Origin: Haloferula luteola
Lineage (GTDB): Bacteria; Verrucomicrobiota; Verrucomicrobiia; Verrucomicrobiales; Akkermansiaceae
Direction: 5' to 3'
Length of the DNA stretch: 64,000 nt
NCBI RefSeq assembly: GCF_014201715.1
Contig: NZ_JACHFD010000007.1
Location: 169,032 to 233,031, forward strand
The position numbers were made by a program, and so were the translations under genes. A model generated the notes under the pieces. That model searched no databases. It was not told the origin of the DNA and saw nothing but the letters and a program-made list of their open reading frames with translations. Positions within the stretch are counted from its first letter, which is position 1; every line of letters starts with the position of its first letter. This document shows positions 20,883-30,594 of the stretch, one piece after another.

Positions 20883-21248
20883 ATGATGATGAAATTGTTT
20901 GTAGGAAATCTGAATCCGGAAACCCCACTCGGCGAACTCCGTGACGCGTTGGCGGAGTTTGAGCCGATCCTTGATGTGCAACGCCCTGTGGATCGGCAGA
21001 CCGGCAAGCCCCGTGGCTTCGCATTTGTGACCTTTGCCTCGATGGAAGCCGCCGCGAATGCGAAAGAGGTCATTCAAGGATTGGAGTTGGGAGGGCAGGC
21101 GTTGCGTGCGGATGATGCTTCCGATCGAGGCGGGGATGACCATCCCGCCGCGCGGCAGCGTCGGGTGTCGATGAAAGTCAGGGAGGAACGCGTGGATGAT
21201 CGGCCCACTCGCTCGGACGGCAGGAGAGTCCGCTACAAGTCGATTTGA
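20883..21248 (+). CDS. RNA-binding protein with one RRM domain
   Basis: Three ATGs in a row at 20883, 20886 and 20889 begin the protein (MMMKLFVGNLNPE), so the start is settled to within two residues. The single RRM has RNP2 as KLFVGNL and RNP1 as KPRGFAFVTF. The basic tail (ARQRRVSMKVREERV, RRVRYKSI) probably adds RNA affinity. At about 120 residues it matches the small bacterial RRM proteins found in cyanobacteria, Verrucomicrobia and Bacteroidetes, which bind mRNA and are often cold-induced. It is monocistronic. Confidence 0.92.
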   Translation: MMMKLFVGNLNPETPLGELRDALAEFEPILDVQRPVDRQTGKPRGFAFVTFASMEAAANAKEVIQGLELGGQALRADDASDRGGDDHPAARQRRVSMKVREERVDDRPTRSDGRRVRYKSI

Positions 21249-21322
21249 GCGGAGCGGAAGGATTCCCGTCTGGGGGTGTCGACATCCCTTGATCTTGCGA
21301 GAAAGCTCTGGATAGTCCGGCC

Positions 21323-22387
21323 ATGTTTTTGGGTCGGAGCATGGGGGTCACGCTGGCATGGCTGGCGGTGGCCCACGCTGAAGAGGCGCGACCGGTGACG
21401 GTCGTCACCGCGGAGCGGTCGCCTGTGGTTACCAAGTTGGAGCTCACGGGCACGGTAAGTGCCCGGCATCGATCGCGGCTGTCCGCCCGCACTTCCGGAT
21501 TGACCACAACGATGCACGTGGATGCGGGCGATCGGGTGAAAGCGGGGGATCTGTTGATGGAGTTGGATCCGGAGTTGGCGGAGATCGAGTTGGCGCAGGT
21601 GGAAGGGCAGTTGGATCAGGCAAGAATCGAACGGGATGAAGCGGAGAGGTTGTTGCGGGTCGGCCGCGAGTTGGCTGAGCGCGGGGCCTTTCCCAAGTCT
21701 GATGCGGACAGTCGTGAAAGCGTGGTGGAATCCCGTCGTGCAGCGGTGACGCAGCTGGAGGCGCAGGCAAAGCACCAGGCATCGGTGGTGGAGCGGCATC
21801 GACTGGTGGCCCCGTATGAGGGAGTCATTGGCGAGCGCCTGGCGGATGTGGGCGAATGGGTGGAAACCGGAACGCCCGTATTTGAATTGGTATCGCTGAA
21901 AGATCCTCGTTTCGACGTGCAGGTTCCCCAGGAGTTTTTTGGACGGGTTCGGACGGGTGCGGAGGTGGAGATTGAGTTGGATGCGTACGGAAGGCGTCCG
22001 CTGAAGGGACAGGTGGCGGCGGTGGTGCCGGTGAAGGACCCTGTGGCGCGGACGTTCTTGGTGCGCATCGAATGGTCGGAAGCTGAGGGGGGTGAAGCCC
22101 CTGGGATGTCGGGACGGGCGAGATTCCATTTTCAATCGGACGAGCCGGTGGTGCAGATCCCGCGCGATGCGTTGGTGAGGTCGCCGGATGGTGGTGTGAC
22201 CGTGTGGACGGTGCAGGAAAAGGAGGGGCACTCGGTCGTGGAAGCGCGACCGGTCAAGGTGGGCGAGTCCTTGGCAGAGCACGTGCAGGTTTTGGAAGGG
22301 GTCCCGGAAGGCGCCCGGGTGGTGGTGCGTGGCAACGAGTCGCTTCTCCCGGGGCAACGGGTGGAGGTGAGAGCGGAAACCCCTTGA
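21323..22387 (+). CDS. RND efflux periplasmic adaptor (membrane fusion protein)
   Basis: The 354-residue protein has a signal peptide (MGVTLAWLAVAHAEE, with ATG 21341 as an alternative start). The order is a lipoyl half-motif (LSARTSGLTTTMHVDAGDRV), a coiled-coil hairpin (AEIELAQVEGQLDQARIERDEAERLL to LEAQAKHQASVVERHRL), the second lipoyl half (VAPYEGVIGERLADVGEWV) and a beta-barrel region. This is the HlyD/AcrA family adaptor that joins an inner-membrane RND pump to an outer-membrane channel. The pump gene starts 12 bases downstream; no TolC gene is in the window. Confidence 0.93.
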   Translation: MFLGRSMGVTLAWLAVAHAEEARPVTVVTAERSPVVTKLELTGTVSARHRSRLSARTSGLTTTMHVDAGDRVKAGDLLMELDPELAEIELAQVEGQLDQARIERDEAERLLRVGRELAERGAFPKSDADSRESVVESRRAAVTQLEAQAKHQASVVERHRLVAPYEGVIGERLADVGEWVETGTPVFELVSLKDPRFDVQVPQEFFGRVRTGAEVEIELDAYGRRPLKGQVAAVVPVKDPVARTFLVRIEWSEAEGGEAPGMSGRARFHFQSDEPVVQIPRDALVRSPDGGVTVWTVQEKEGHSVVEARPVKVGESLAEHVQVLEGVPEGARVVVRGNESLLPGQRVEVRAETP

Positions 22388-22399
22388 TCCCACGTTCTG

Positions 22400-25300
22400 A
22401 TGTTTGAAGCGATTCTCAGACGGGGCACGATCGTCTCGGTGATCACGGCGATGATCCTGCTGATGGGGGTGATTGCTGCCCTGCGGGTTCCGATCCAGAT
22501 GATCCCCGATCTTGATGTGCGGATCATCTCGATCGAAACCGGCTGGCCGGGGGCCACTCCACAGGATGTGGAAAAGGAGATCCTGATCGAGCAGGAGGAG
22601 TATCTACGGGGGCTTCCCGACTTGAAGCGGATGACTTCGTTTTCTTCGACGGGTCGGGCGGAGATCGAGTTGGAGTTTCCCTTCGGCACGGACATCACAG
22701 AGGCCTTGCTGAGGGTGAACAATGCGCTGAGTCAGGTGCCGGCGTATCCAGAGAATGTGGATGAGCCGGTGCTGCGGACGGATTCGTTTTCCTACAATGC
22801 CTTCATGGCGTTCAACGTGGTGCCAGCAAAGGGGAATCCGAAGCACGTCGACATCAACATGATGCTCGATTTTGTAGAGGACAACGTCCGCCCGGTTTTG
22901 GAACGGGTGCCGGGGGTGTCGCAAGTGGAGGTGCGCGGGGGGGCTGAGCGGCAAATCCAAATTCAGGCAGATGCGGCGAAGTTGGCCGAGCGGGGATTGA
23001 CGTTGGGGGACCTGCGTGACGCCATCCGCACCCGCAATATCGACGTCTCCGCGGGTGATATCGATAGTGGAAAACGTCGCTACTTGCTCCGGACTGTCGG
23101 GCGTTTCGACACTCTGGAGGAGTTGGAGGATCTGATTCTTTCGCGGCGTGGGGATGCAGTCCTCAGGTTGTCGGATGTGGCAACGGTGCATCTCGATCAT
23201 GCCGAATTACGGGGAACCTCGTCGACCGATGGAGAAACCAATATCCGGTTGGGATTGATTCGGCAAACCGGCTCGAACGTGATCGCGATCAAGGAAGCGG
23301 TGCTTCCGATGTTGGATCAGATCAATGAGGACATCCTCGCTCCCGCCGGGCTACGGATGTACTTAAGCAATGACGATGTGCGCTACGTCGAGGACTCCGT
23401 GGGCAACGTGCGCAAGAACATCCTGATTGGGGCGATGTTGGCGGTTTTGGTGATGTTCCTCTTTTTGCGTTCGGTTTCGGCGACGCTGATTGGGATGTTG
23501 GGGATGCCGATTTGTACGGTGGCGGGTTTTCTGGGGCTCCTGATGTTTGGCAGGACGATCAACGTGATTTCCTTGGCGGGGATTGCCTTTGCCATTGGGA
23601 TGACGATCGATAATACGATCGTGGTGCTGGAGAGCATCGAGCAAGAACGGCAGAAGGGAAAAAGCCGCTTCGATGCAGCGCGGGATGGGGTGAGCCGGGT
23701 GTGGTCGGCGGTGCTATCGGGTACGATGACGACCATTTTGGTGTTTCTGCCTTTGTTGTTTGTGAGGGAAGAAGCCGGGCAGCTTTTCTCGGACATCGGC
23801 ATCGCGATTTCGTCATCGATTGTGGTGTCGATGGTGGTGGCGATCGCTTTGGTTCCGGTGGCATATGCGAATCTCGCCTGGCGGCGGGGAGGTGCGTCGG
23901 CCCCACCGCCGCCCCGGAAGCAGTGGTTGTTGGCGCCCCTCTTTGGGTTGATCGAGACGCCGTTGCGACGGCTTTCGTGTTTGGTGGTGACGTTGGGAAT
24001 GACGGTCGCAGCGATGGTGTTTTTGACCCCGCCTGCGGAGTATTTGCCTGAAGGGGAGGAGGCGAAGGTATTTGCGACGATGATCGCTCCTCCTGGATAT
24101 TCGTTGGAGGAGATGGACGGGATTGCGCGGGAGTTGGAGGCGGCTCTGTTGCCTGCTCTGGAGCAGGAGCCGGAGGCCTTTGATCGCGGGGAGACGGAGT
24201 TTCCGGCATTGACGCGAGTTTCGGTGAATGCGCAGTCGCAGTCGCTGCGGATCATTTCTGAAACCAAGAACCCAAAGCATATTGATGCCCTGATGGATCG
24301 TCTTGACGCGCGTTTCCGGACTTACCCGGGGATGCGAGCGTTTTCTTCGAGAGGTTCGATCATTTCCAGTAATGATGGCGGAACGCGGGCGGTGGCATTG
24401 AATATCAGTGGGCCAGGGCTTCCGGAGATCTATCGGACCGCTCTGGAGGTGTATCGTAGGGCAGGTGAGGCGATCGATGGTGCGCGGATCAATTCGATTC
24501 CGTCATCGCTGAAGCTTGGGCAACCGTTGCTAGAAATCCGGCCCAAGTGGGAACGGCTGGCGGAGATGGGATTTGACGCACCGGGGTTTGGGTTTGCGGT
24601 CTCGGCGCTGACAGATGGAGCGTTCGTCGACGAGTTTTTCCTGAACGACGACAAGGTGGATATTTTCCTCTTTAGCGATGCGCTCAATCGTCAGCAATTG
24701 GAGCGGCTTGAGGAGCTGCCGGTGCGGGCCCCTGTGGGTGCCGTCGTCCCATTGGGGGCGCTTGCCGACATTCGGGAAACCGTCGATACGGCGGAGATCC
24801 GTCGAGTGGATGGACGCCGCACGGTTTCGCTCTACGTCATTCCTCCGAGGTCGATGCCCCTGGAGACGGCAGTGAGCAAGATCCGAGAGGAAGTGGTGGC
24901 GCCGATGCGGCGGGAAGGCGGATTGCCGCATGGCGTGGCGGTGGATCTCACGGGAGCGAGTGATCAGTTGGAGGCGACGAAGGCTTCGTTGGCGGGCAAT
25001 CTGTGGATCGCGGTGGTGCTTTGCTATCTCCAATTGGTGATCATCTATCGTCATTGGGGATCGCCTTTTCTGATTTTGGCGACGGTGCCGTTGGGGATCA
25101 GTGGTGGAATTGTGGGGCTGTGGTTGCTGAATTTTGTGGGTGGGAAGCTACCCTTGTTAGGGATTCCCTTGATCACTCAGCCTTTTGACATGATCACGAT
25201 GTTAGGTTTTCTGATTCTTCTGGGCACCTCGGTGAACAACCCGATTTTGATCGTCGACCGGACCATGGAGAATCGTCGGGCGGGGATGGGTACGCTGGAT

Positions 25301-25597
25301 GCCGTGAAGGATGCGATTGCGGCCCGCTTGAGGCCGGTGATGATGACCACTTCGACCACCTTGATGGGTTTGGCTCCTTTGGTGTTTTTGCCAGGTGCGG
25401 GAACGGAGCTATACCGGGGAGTGGGGGCGATTGTGCTCTTTGGTTTGGCGTGCAGTTCCGTGGTGACGTTGACCTTTTTGCCGGCATTGCTCACGGCCGT
25501 GTTGCCCATGACGGATCGGCTGATGTCGCGATGGCGGGCTCATCGCCCGAGTCCAGAGCGCATGGCGGATTCCGGATTGGTATCCGGGAACCAGTAG
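22400..25597 (+). CDS. RND efflux pump inner-membrane transporter (AcrB/HAE1-like)
   Basis: The 1065-residue protein is the normal RND length. It has two halves of six membrane helices, each with a large periplasmic loop. Typical blocks include PIQMIPDLDVRIISIET, GWPGATPQDVEKEI, GIAFAIGMTIDNTIVVLESIEQE (helix 4 region) and LGTSVNNPILIVDRTMENRR near the C-terminus. It exports lipophilic compounds by proton antiport. The substrate cannot be predicted. It forms an operon with the adaptor upstream, and its last 58 bases overlap aroE in convergent orientation. Confidence 0.94.
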   Translation: MFEAILRRGTIVSVITAMILLMGVIAALRVPIQMIPDLDVRIISIETGWPGATPQDVEKEILIEQEEYLRGLPDLKRMTSFSSTGRAEIELEFPFGTDITEALLRVNNALSQVPAYPENVDEPVLRTDSFSYNAFMAFNVVPAKGNPKHVDINMMLDFVEDNVRPVLERVPGVSQVEVRGGAERQIQIQADAAKLAERGLTLGDLRDAIRTRNIDVSAGDIDSGKRRYLLRTVGRFDTLEELEDLILSRRGDAVLRLSDVATVHLDHAELRGTSSTDGETNIRLGLIRQTGSNVIAIKEAVLPMLDQINEDILAPAGLRMYLSNDDVRYVEDSVGNVRKNILIGAMLAVLVMFLFLRSVSATLIGMLGMPICTVAGFLGLLMFGRTINVISLAGIAFAIGMTIDNTIVVLESIEQERQKGKSRFDAARDGVSRVWSAVLSGTMTTILVFLPLLFVREEAGQLFSDIGIAISSSIVVSMVVAIALVPVAYANLAWRRGGASAPPPPRKQWLLAPLFGLIETPLRRLSCLVVTLGMTVAAMVFLTPPAEYLPEGEEAKVFATMIAPPGYSLEEMDGIARELEAALLPALEQEPEAFDRGETEFPALTRVSVNAQSQSLRIISETKNPKHIDALMDRLDARFRTYPGMRAFSSRGSIISSNDGGTRAVALNISGPGLPEIYRTALEVYRRAGEAIDGARINSIPSSLKLGQPLLEIRPKWERLAEMGFDAPGFGFAVSALTDGAFVDEFFLNDDKVDIFLFSDALNRQQLERLEELPVRAPVGAVVPLGALADIRETVDTAEIRRVDGRRTVSLYVIPPRSMPLETAVSKIREEVVAPMRREGGLPHGVAVDLTGASDQLEATKASLAGNLWIAVVLCYLQLVIIYRHWGSPFLILATVPLGISGGIVGLWLLNFVGGKLPLLGIPLITQPFDMITMLGFLILLGTSVNNPILIVDRTMENRRAGMGTLDAVKDAIAARLRPVMMTTSTTLMGLAPLVFLPGAGTELYRGVGAIVLFGLACSSVVTLTFLPALLTAVLPMTDRLMSRWRAHRPSPERMADSGLVSGNQ

Positions 25598-26394
25598 TGG
25601 AAAGCAGCGATGCCTTGGTGAAGGAGCATGAGATTGCCTTGGGCGTGGGGGGCTCCCACGGCCTGGGCTGCCCGGATCAGAGCGGTCGGCTGGTAGATGG
25701 TGTCGAAGACCGCGAGCTGGGGAGTGAGGAGTTGAACGGGAAAGGGGGAGGGATCTCCATCCTTCAGGCCGAGCGAAGTGGTGTTGACCAGGAGGTCGGC
25801 GGCGGGAGCGGATATTTCCTCGGCGGCCACGGTCTCGATCTGAAGTCCGGGATGGCGATCTCGAAGTTGTTGGGCGAGGGCCTCAATTTTGGAAAGAGTG
25901 CGGTTGGCGAGAATCAGCCGGGAGACACCGGTGCGGGCACAATGGGCGGCGATCGCGCCTCCGGCGCCTCCTCCAGCGCCCACGATCATCACGGCAAGTC
26001 CCGGCAAAGAAAGGCCGAGGGTTTCCCGAACGGCATGCTCGAATCCGATGCCGTCGGTGTTGGTGCCGCGCGTGGCATCAGGGTCGAAACGAACGGTGTT
26101 GACGGCTCCGAGATCGCGAGCCGTGTCATCGATTTCGCCACAGGCTGCGAGGGCATCGAACTTATGGGGAACGGTGACATTGCAGCCGATGAAGCCTAGC
26201 TCGCGCATGCGGGCGAAGGCCTCCCCCACTTGGCCGGGCTCGATTTCGAGCGCGATGTAGCGAGCATCGATGCCGGCCTCATCGAGAGCCGGCTGATGCA
26301 TGCGGGGGGAGAGTGAGTGGGCGATCGGCTTGCCGATGACGGCGAGCCGGGCCCCGGTGGCTTCGGGGAGGGTGGCGAGGGTGAAAGGCGGCAT
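25540..26394 (-). CDS. aroE: Shikimate dehydrogenase AroE
   Basis: ATG 26394 (MPPFTLATLPEATG) gives 284 residues. AVIGKPIAHSLSPRMHQPAL is the shikimate-binding loop with two Ser. NVTVPHKFD carries the catalytic Lys, GAVNTVRF follows, NTDGIGFE carries the Asp, and the NADP site is VGAGGGAGGAIAAHCA. The C-terminal MLLHQGIAAFHYW is typical. It reduces 3-dehydroshikimate to shikimate in aromatic amino-acid synthesis. It starts 22 bases after the gltX stop on the same strand, so the two are probably co-transcribed, and it overlaps the RND gene at its 3' end. Confidence 0.95.
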   Translation of the reverse strand: MPPFTLATLPEATGARLAVIGKPIAHSLSPRMHQPALDEAGIDARYIALEIEPGQVGEAFARMRELGFIGCNVTVPHKFDALAACGEIDDTARDLGAVNTVRFDPDATRGTNTDGIGFEHAVRETLGLSLPGLAVMIVGAGGGAGGAIAAHCARTGVSRLILANRTLSKIEALAQQLRDRHPGLQIETVAAEEISAPAADLLVNTTSLGLKDGDPSPFPVQLLTPQLAVFDTIYQPTALIRAAQAVGAPHAQGNLMLLHQGIAAFHYWFPDTNPESAMRSGLGR

Positions 26395-26416
26395 GGCTGC
26401 GAGGGCGGCGGGCCGG

Positions 26417-27727
26417 TCAGAGGGTGTTAGTGAAGTGATGAAGGCGGCGAACGCACTCCTCCTGGCCAAGGATGGCGAGAATGTCGCCGAGGTCTGGGCC
26501 GCCGCCTTTGCCACTGAGCGCGACGCGGGTGGGGAACATGAGTTGTCCGGGTTTGGCACCATGGGCTTTGGCCGTGTCTCCGATGGCGTGCTTGGCGGTC
26601 TCGGCGGTCCATTCGTCGAGCCCGGCGAAAGTTTCCGCAAGGGCGCTCAGCAGCGGCTTGGCGGTATCATGGCTGCGGACTTTAGCCAGGGGCTCGTCGT
26701 CGATCGTGATGTCGTCAAGGACCAGGAATCCTAGGGCATCGGGGATTTCCGAGAGCAGGCGGACTTTTTCGCGAACGGCGGTGAGCGCAGCAGGGAAGCG
26801 GGAGTTGATGGGCAGTCCCGCGTTTTCGACGAAGGGGGTGGCCGAGGCGGTGAGGGCTTCGGTGGAAAGGCGAGTGAGGTGCTGCTGGTTAAGCCAAGCG
26901 CACTTTTCGATGTCGAATCGGGCGGGGGAGCGGTTGACGTTTTCGAGGGAAAAGCGGTCGACGAGTTCCGCCAGGGTGAAGACTTCTTCGTCGGTTTTCG
27001 GATTCCATCCGAGAAGGGCGAGGAAGTTGACGACGGACTCGGACAAGAAGCCTTGCCGGGGATAGTCACCGACGGCGGCGCCTTCGTCTCGTTTCGACAT
27101 CTTCGATCCATCCGGATTGAGGATGAGGGGGATGTGAGCGTATTGCGGTGGAGTCGCGCCAAAGGCCTCGAAGAGTTGGAGGTGTTTGGGCGTATTCATG
27201 AGATGGTCCTCGCCGCGGATGACGTGGGTGATCTGCATTTCGAGGTCATCGACGACATTGACGAAGTGGAAGACATAGGAGCCATCGGACCGCTTGACGA
27301 CCATGTCAGGCGTGTTGTCGAGGTTGGTGTAGTCGATGGTGACTTCGCCACAGACCAGATCGGTCATGGTGATGGGCTTGCGCTCAAAACGGAATCGCCA
27401 GGCGCCGTCGTCTTCGTAGACGCGACCTTTTTCGCGGAGCACCTCGAACCAACGGTCGTAGATGGGGGTGCGTTCGGATTGGTTGTAGGGGCCGTAGTCG
27501 CCGCCATGGCCTTCGCCCTCATCCCAATCGAGGCCGAGCCAATGCATGCCGTCGAAGATGGCGGCGCGGGCGGCTTCGGTGTTGCGGGCGTGGTCGGTGT
27601 CTTCGACGCGGAGGACGAAGGTGCCGCCGTGTTTGCGGGCGAAGAGGTAGTTGAAAAGAGCCGTGCGGGCGCCGCCGACGTGGAGGTAGCCGGTCGGAGA
27701 CGGGGCGAATCGGGTGCGGACTTGCAT
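26417..27727 (-). CDS. gltX: Glutamyl-tRNA synthetase
   Basis: ATG 27727 begins MQVRTRFAPSPTGYLHVGG, with the class I HIGH motif as LHVGG. The KMSKS loop is GSKMSKRDEG near residue 225. RVEDTDHARNT and LDWDEGEGHGG are typical of GluRS. The enzyme charges tRNA-Glu in the cytoplasm. At 436 residues it is shorter than the usual 460-500, mainly through a compact anticodon-binding part. An in-frame extension to 28243 is low-complexity Pro-rich sequence antisense to the DUF58 gene and is not used. Confidence 0.94.
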   Translation of the reverse strand: MQVRTRFAPSPTGYLHVGGARTALFNYLFARKHGGTFVLRVEDTDHARNTEAARAAIFDGMHWLGLDWDEGEGHGGDYGPYNQSERTPIYDRWFEVLREKGRVYEDDGAWRFRFERKPITMTDLVCGEVTIDYTNLDNTPDMVVKRSDGSYVFHFVNVVDDLEMQITHVIRGEDHLMNTPKHLQLFEAFGATPPQYAHIPLILNPDGSKMSKRDEGAAVGDYPRQGFLSESVVNFLALLGWNPKTDEEVFTLAELVDRFSLENVNRSPARFDIEKCAWLNQQHLTRLSTEALTASATPFVENAGLPINSRFPAALTAVREKVRLLSEIPDALGFLVLDDITIDDEPLAKVRSHDTAKPLLSALAETFAGLDEWTAETAKHAIGDTAKAHGAKPGQLMFPTRVALSGKGGGPDLGDILAILGQEECVRRLHHFTNTL

Positions 27728-27865
27728 GCGGGGAGAGTCAGGAGGTCGGGCGGGGGGAGGCAAGACTTGAGAGTGAGGGATGAAGGAGGAATTCGTGGGC
27801 GATGACGGGGGCGCGGGAAAAATTGGCGCTTGGCAAGGGCGGTGAGCCAGCGGGAATTGGGAGGA

Positions 27866-28936
27866 ATGAGTGCGCGCGGTTACGGTTGGACAGCGGCGTC
27901 GGTGACGCTGGCTGTGGCCGGGCTGTGGTGGGGAAATGGGGTGATGCTGACTTTGGCGTTGGCGGGTTTGCTGGCGCTGCTGGTGGCTTGGGTAGTGGGT
28001 CGCTGGCAGGGCAGGGGGATCGAGGTGGAGTGGGAGGGGCCACGGGTGGTGGTGGTGGGGATGCCTGCCCGGGTGCGGATGAGGGTGCGCAAAAGGGCGG
28101 GCGGGGAGCTGCGAGGGTTGGATTTGTCGGGTGACGGGCCGGGAGGGGTGGCCTTTGGGGGAAGGGTTCCGGCGTTGTCGGCAGGGCAGGAGATGGAGGT
28201 GGACGATGGGTTTTGCGCGGTGCGCCGGGGAGTGAGGGCGCACCTAGGGTGGCGCCTGGCATGGTCCGATCCTTGGGGGCTTTTCGATTTCGAAAAGCGG
28301 GGGGATTGGGCGAAGGAGATGGTGGTTTTGCCGAGAGGGGTGCGTCCATTGCCGGGAGAGGTGCTCTCGGTGGGTTGGGGGGAAGCGTTTCCACCGCGAG
28401 GGTTGGCCACGGGCGAGCGAGGCGATTGGAGAGGATTGCGAGCGCATCGGCCCGGTGATTCCCCACGGGCGGTACGTTGGCCGGAGAGCCTGCGATCGGT
28501 GGCAAGTGGTGGAGGGTTGTTGGTGGCGGAGGAGGATCCGCCCGGGGGGGAAGTGGAGCAGGTGACGTTGATTTTTCACTCGTTGGCGGAGGGTGGATTG
28601 ATCCAGCCGGACCGCTTCGAACGGGCGCTCGCTCTTTGGTGGGGAGAAACGGAGCTTTTGGTGGATGCCGGGATCGTGGTGCGATGGACGGCGGACTTTC
28701 TTGAGTGGGTGCCGTTGGAGATTTCGCGCCGCGGAGATCTGGCGGTGGCGGGCGAGGTGGTGGCGCGGGCGCAACGGGCCAAGGGGACGCAGCGCCACGA
28801 AGTCGAAGGGCGGCTGCAGGAGGTGGCAGGGGCTTTGCGGATTTTTTCGGATGTGCCCATGGAACGCTGGGAGAGATGGGCAGGGGAGGCCCGGGTGGCG
28901 CGGGGTCCTGAAGTGAGAAAGGGAGGGCGGCGGTGA
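27866..28936 (+). CDS. DUF58 domain membrane protein
   Basis: ATG 27866, preceded closely by GGGAGGA, gives 356 residues; TTG 27830 and GTG 27842 are alternatives. Two N-terminal membrane helices (VTLAVAGLWWGNGVMLTLAL, GLLALLVAWVVG) are followed by a beta-rich part and the DUF58 block LRAHRPGDSPRAVRWPESL. DUF58 proteins usually sit with a MoxR ATPase and a TgpA-type transglutaminase. The TgpA partner follows with overlapping start and stop, but no MoxR gene is adjacent here. Confidence 0.88.
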   Translation: MSARGYGWTAASVTLAVAGLWWGNGVMLTLALAGLLALLVAWVVGRWQGRGIEVEWEGPRVVVVGMPARVRMRVRKRAGGELRGLDLSGDGPGGVAFGGRVPALSAGQEMEVDDGFCAVRRGVRAHLGWRLAWSDPWGLFDFEKRGDWAKEMVVLPRGVRPLPGEVLSVGWGEAFPPRGLATGERGDWRGLRAHRPGDSPRAVRWPESLRSVASGGGLLVAEEDPPGGEVEQVTLIFHSLAEGGLIQPDRFERALALWWGETELLVDAGIVVRWTADFLEWVPLEISRRGDLAVAGEVVARAQRAKGTQRHEVEGRLQEVAGALRIFSDVPMERWERWAGEARVARGPEVRKGGRR

Positions 28937-30594
28937 AGGGCTGGGCGATGATTGCGGGGCTTTTCGGGGCATTGGCCGTCCTGCTTGGATGGCCTGAAGA
29001 GGGGTCGCAGGTGGGGAGGGTGGCCGTGGCGGTGCTGGTGTGGGCCGCGGGTTGGAAATGGGCGGCGCGAAGGAGGGGGGAGGCGATGCGTCGTCGCTGG
29101 AGTGAGATTTGGCCTACGCGCTTGGTGGGACTGGGGATGTGGGTGGCGTTGGGTGGGTGGTTCCATTTCCTCCCGGTGCGGATGGAGACGTGGTGGGAGG
29201 CGATGGGAAGGAACGGTTGGCATGACGATTCGGAGGCCTCACCACGTGAGGCTTTGACGCCGCAGCCTCAGCCGCGGACGGGGAATTGGCTGTGGGATGA
29301 AGCTGGGCGTCGCACGCTTCCGGAGCGGACGCGGTTGAATCCTGGAAACCGGCCGGAAGTCTTTCTGCGGGCAGAAGGGGAGGAGGGACAGTTATTGTCC
29401 CATCGGCTCTATCTGAGTGCGTTTGCCTTGGGGGAATATCGTCAGGGAGGATGGTCGGCCGTTTCTGGAGGGGAAAAATCTTTGATGGCGGAGAATGACG
29501 GCTGGCTGAGGCTCGATTCGGGTCGCGGAGGGTGGGCGCATCGGGTCTTTCTAGGACGGAGTGGCGAGGATTCCCAGCCGTTGGTGGCCCTTCAAGGGGT
29601 GACGGCGGTTCGGGTGGGCGAAGTGGTGGTCTCCGCAGCGGGAGGAACCCTGCCGGGTGGCGAGGCGCGGGACTACGAGGCAGTGTCTAAAATGCGCACC
29701 TTGGACGATCCAGGTGGAAGGGTGGTCCGCGAGGCTCCCGATGGGGTGTATCGGGAAATGGCGGGTGGAGAGCTGGGCCGCCGGATCGGTGAGCTGGCCG
29801 CGCAATGGGCGGGGGATAGGGGCGGTTTGGAAGGTCTGCGCCGGGTGCGCGAGGGCCTGAGTGCGCAGGCACGATATTCTCTGACGGTCGAGAACCGCGA
29901 CGATCGAGATCCGTTGGAGAACTTCTTGTTCTACGAACGGCGGGGGCATTGTGAGTTTTTCGCGACGGCCGCGGCATTGATGGCGAGGGCGCTCGGGGTG
30001 CCGTCGCGGGTGGTCTATGGCTGGGCAGGGGGGACTTACTACGAGTCAGGAAAATGGTTCGTTTTCCGCGGGAGGGATGCGCACGCCTGGGCAGAGGTTT
30101 GGTTGCCAAACTACGGATGGGTGGTGATGGATGCGACCCCGATGCCGTCGACGGAGGCGGGGCGCCCTGCATTGGCAGCGGTGGACGAGCAGGCTCCCGT
30201 GCACGGTGGTGGTTGGCGAGAGGAGGAAGGGGGAGGCCGACTGTTGGGATGGGTGCTGGCGGTGATCCTGGGATTGTTCGCGTGGGCGGGGGTAGTGGCC
30301 GGGAGTCGCCGAGTTTTCCCAGAGCGGGAGAAGGGGCGGGTAGGATCGCCTGGCGGGCGCTATGAAGCGATCTTTCGGCAGGGATGTCGCCAAAGAGGCA
30401 TGCATGCCGGGCGGGCGGTCACCTTGCGGCAGTTGACGCGGGCATTGGGTGTCGATCGCCCAGAATGGGCCGACGAACTGGTGGCGTACCACTACGGCAT
30501 ACGCTATGAAGGTCGACCTCGGGACCGGGAGCTGGAACGGAGCTTGGCGACGCGGGTTAGGGCCTGGGAGCGCCTTAACGTTGCAGTTCGTTGA
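28933..30594 (+). CDS. TgpA-like transmembrane transglutaminase
   Basis: GTG 28933 overlaps the DUF58 stop (GTGA), so the two genes are translationally coupled. The 553-residue protein has N-terminal membrane helices, then a periplasmic transglutaminase core with RRGHCEFFATAAALMARALG (Cys), GRDAHAWAEVWL (His) and WVVMDATPMP (Asp), a complete triad. A membrane helix (WVLAVILGLFAWAGVVAG) and a cytoplasmic tail follow. P. aeruginosa TgpA is an essential envelope transglutaminase; the substrate here is unknown. The 3' end overlaps the convergent gene by 20 bases. Confidence 0.9.
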   Translation: MKGWAMIAGLFGALAVLLGWPEEGSQVGRVAVAVLVWAAGWKWAARRRGEAMRRRWSEIWPTRLVGLGMWVALGGWFHFLPVRMETWWEAMGRNGWHDDSEASPREALTPQPQPRTGNWLWDEAGRRTLPERTRLNPGNRPEVFLRAEGEEGQLLSHRLYLSAFALGEYRQGGWSAVSGGEKSLMAENDGWLRLDSGRGGWAHRVFLGRSGEDSQPLVALQGVTAVRVGEVVVSAAGGTLPGGEARDYEAVSKMRTLDDPGGRVVREAPDGVYREMAGGELGRRIGELAAQWAGDRGGLEGLRRVREGLSAQARYSLTVENRDDRDPLENFLFYERRGHCEFFATAAALMARALGVPSRVVYGWAGGTYYESGKWFVFRGRDAHAWAEVWLPNYGWVVMDATPMPSTEAGRPALAAVDEQAPVHGGGWREEEGGGRLLGWVLAVILGLFAWAGVVAGSRRVFPEREKGRVGSPGGRYEAIFRQGCRQRGMHAGRAVTLRQLTRALGVDRPEWADELVAYHYGIRYEGRPRDRELERSLATRVRAWERLNVAVR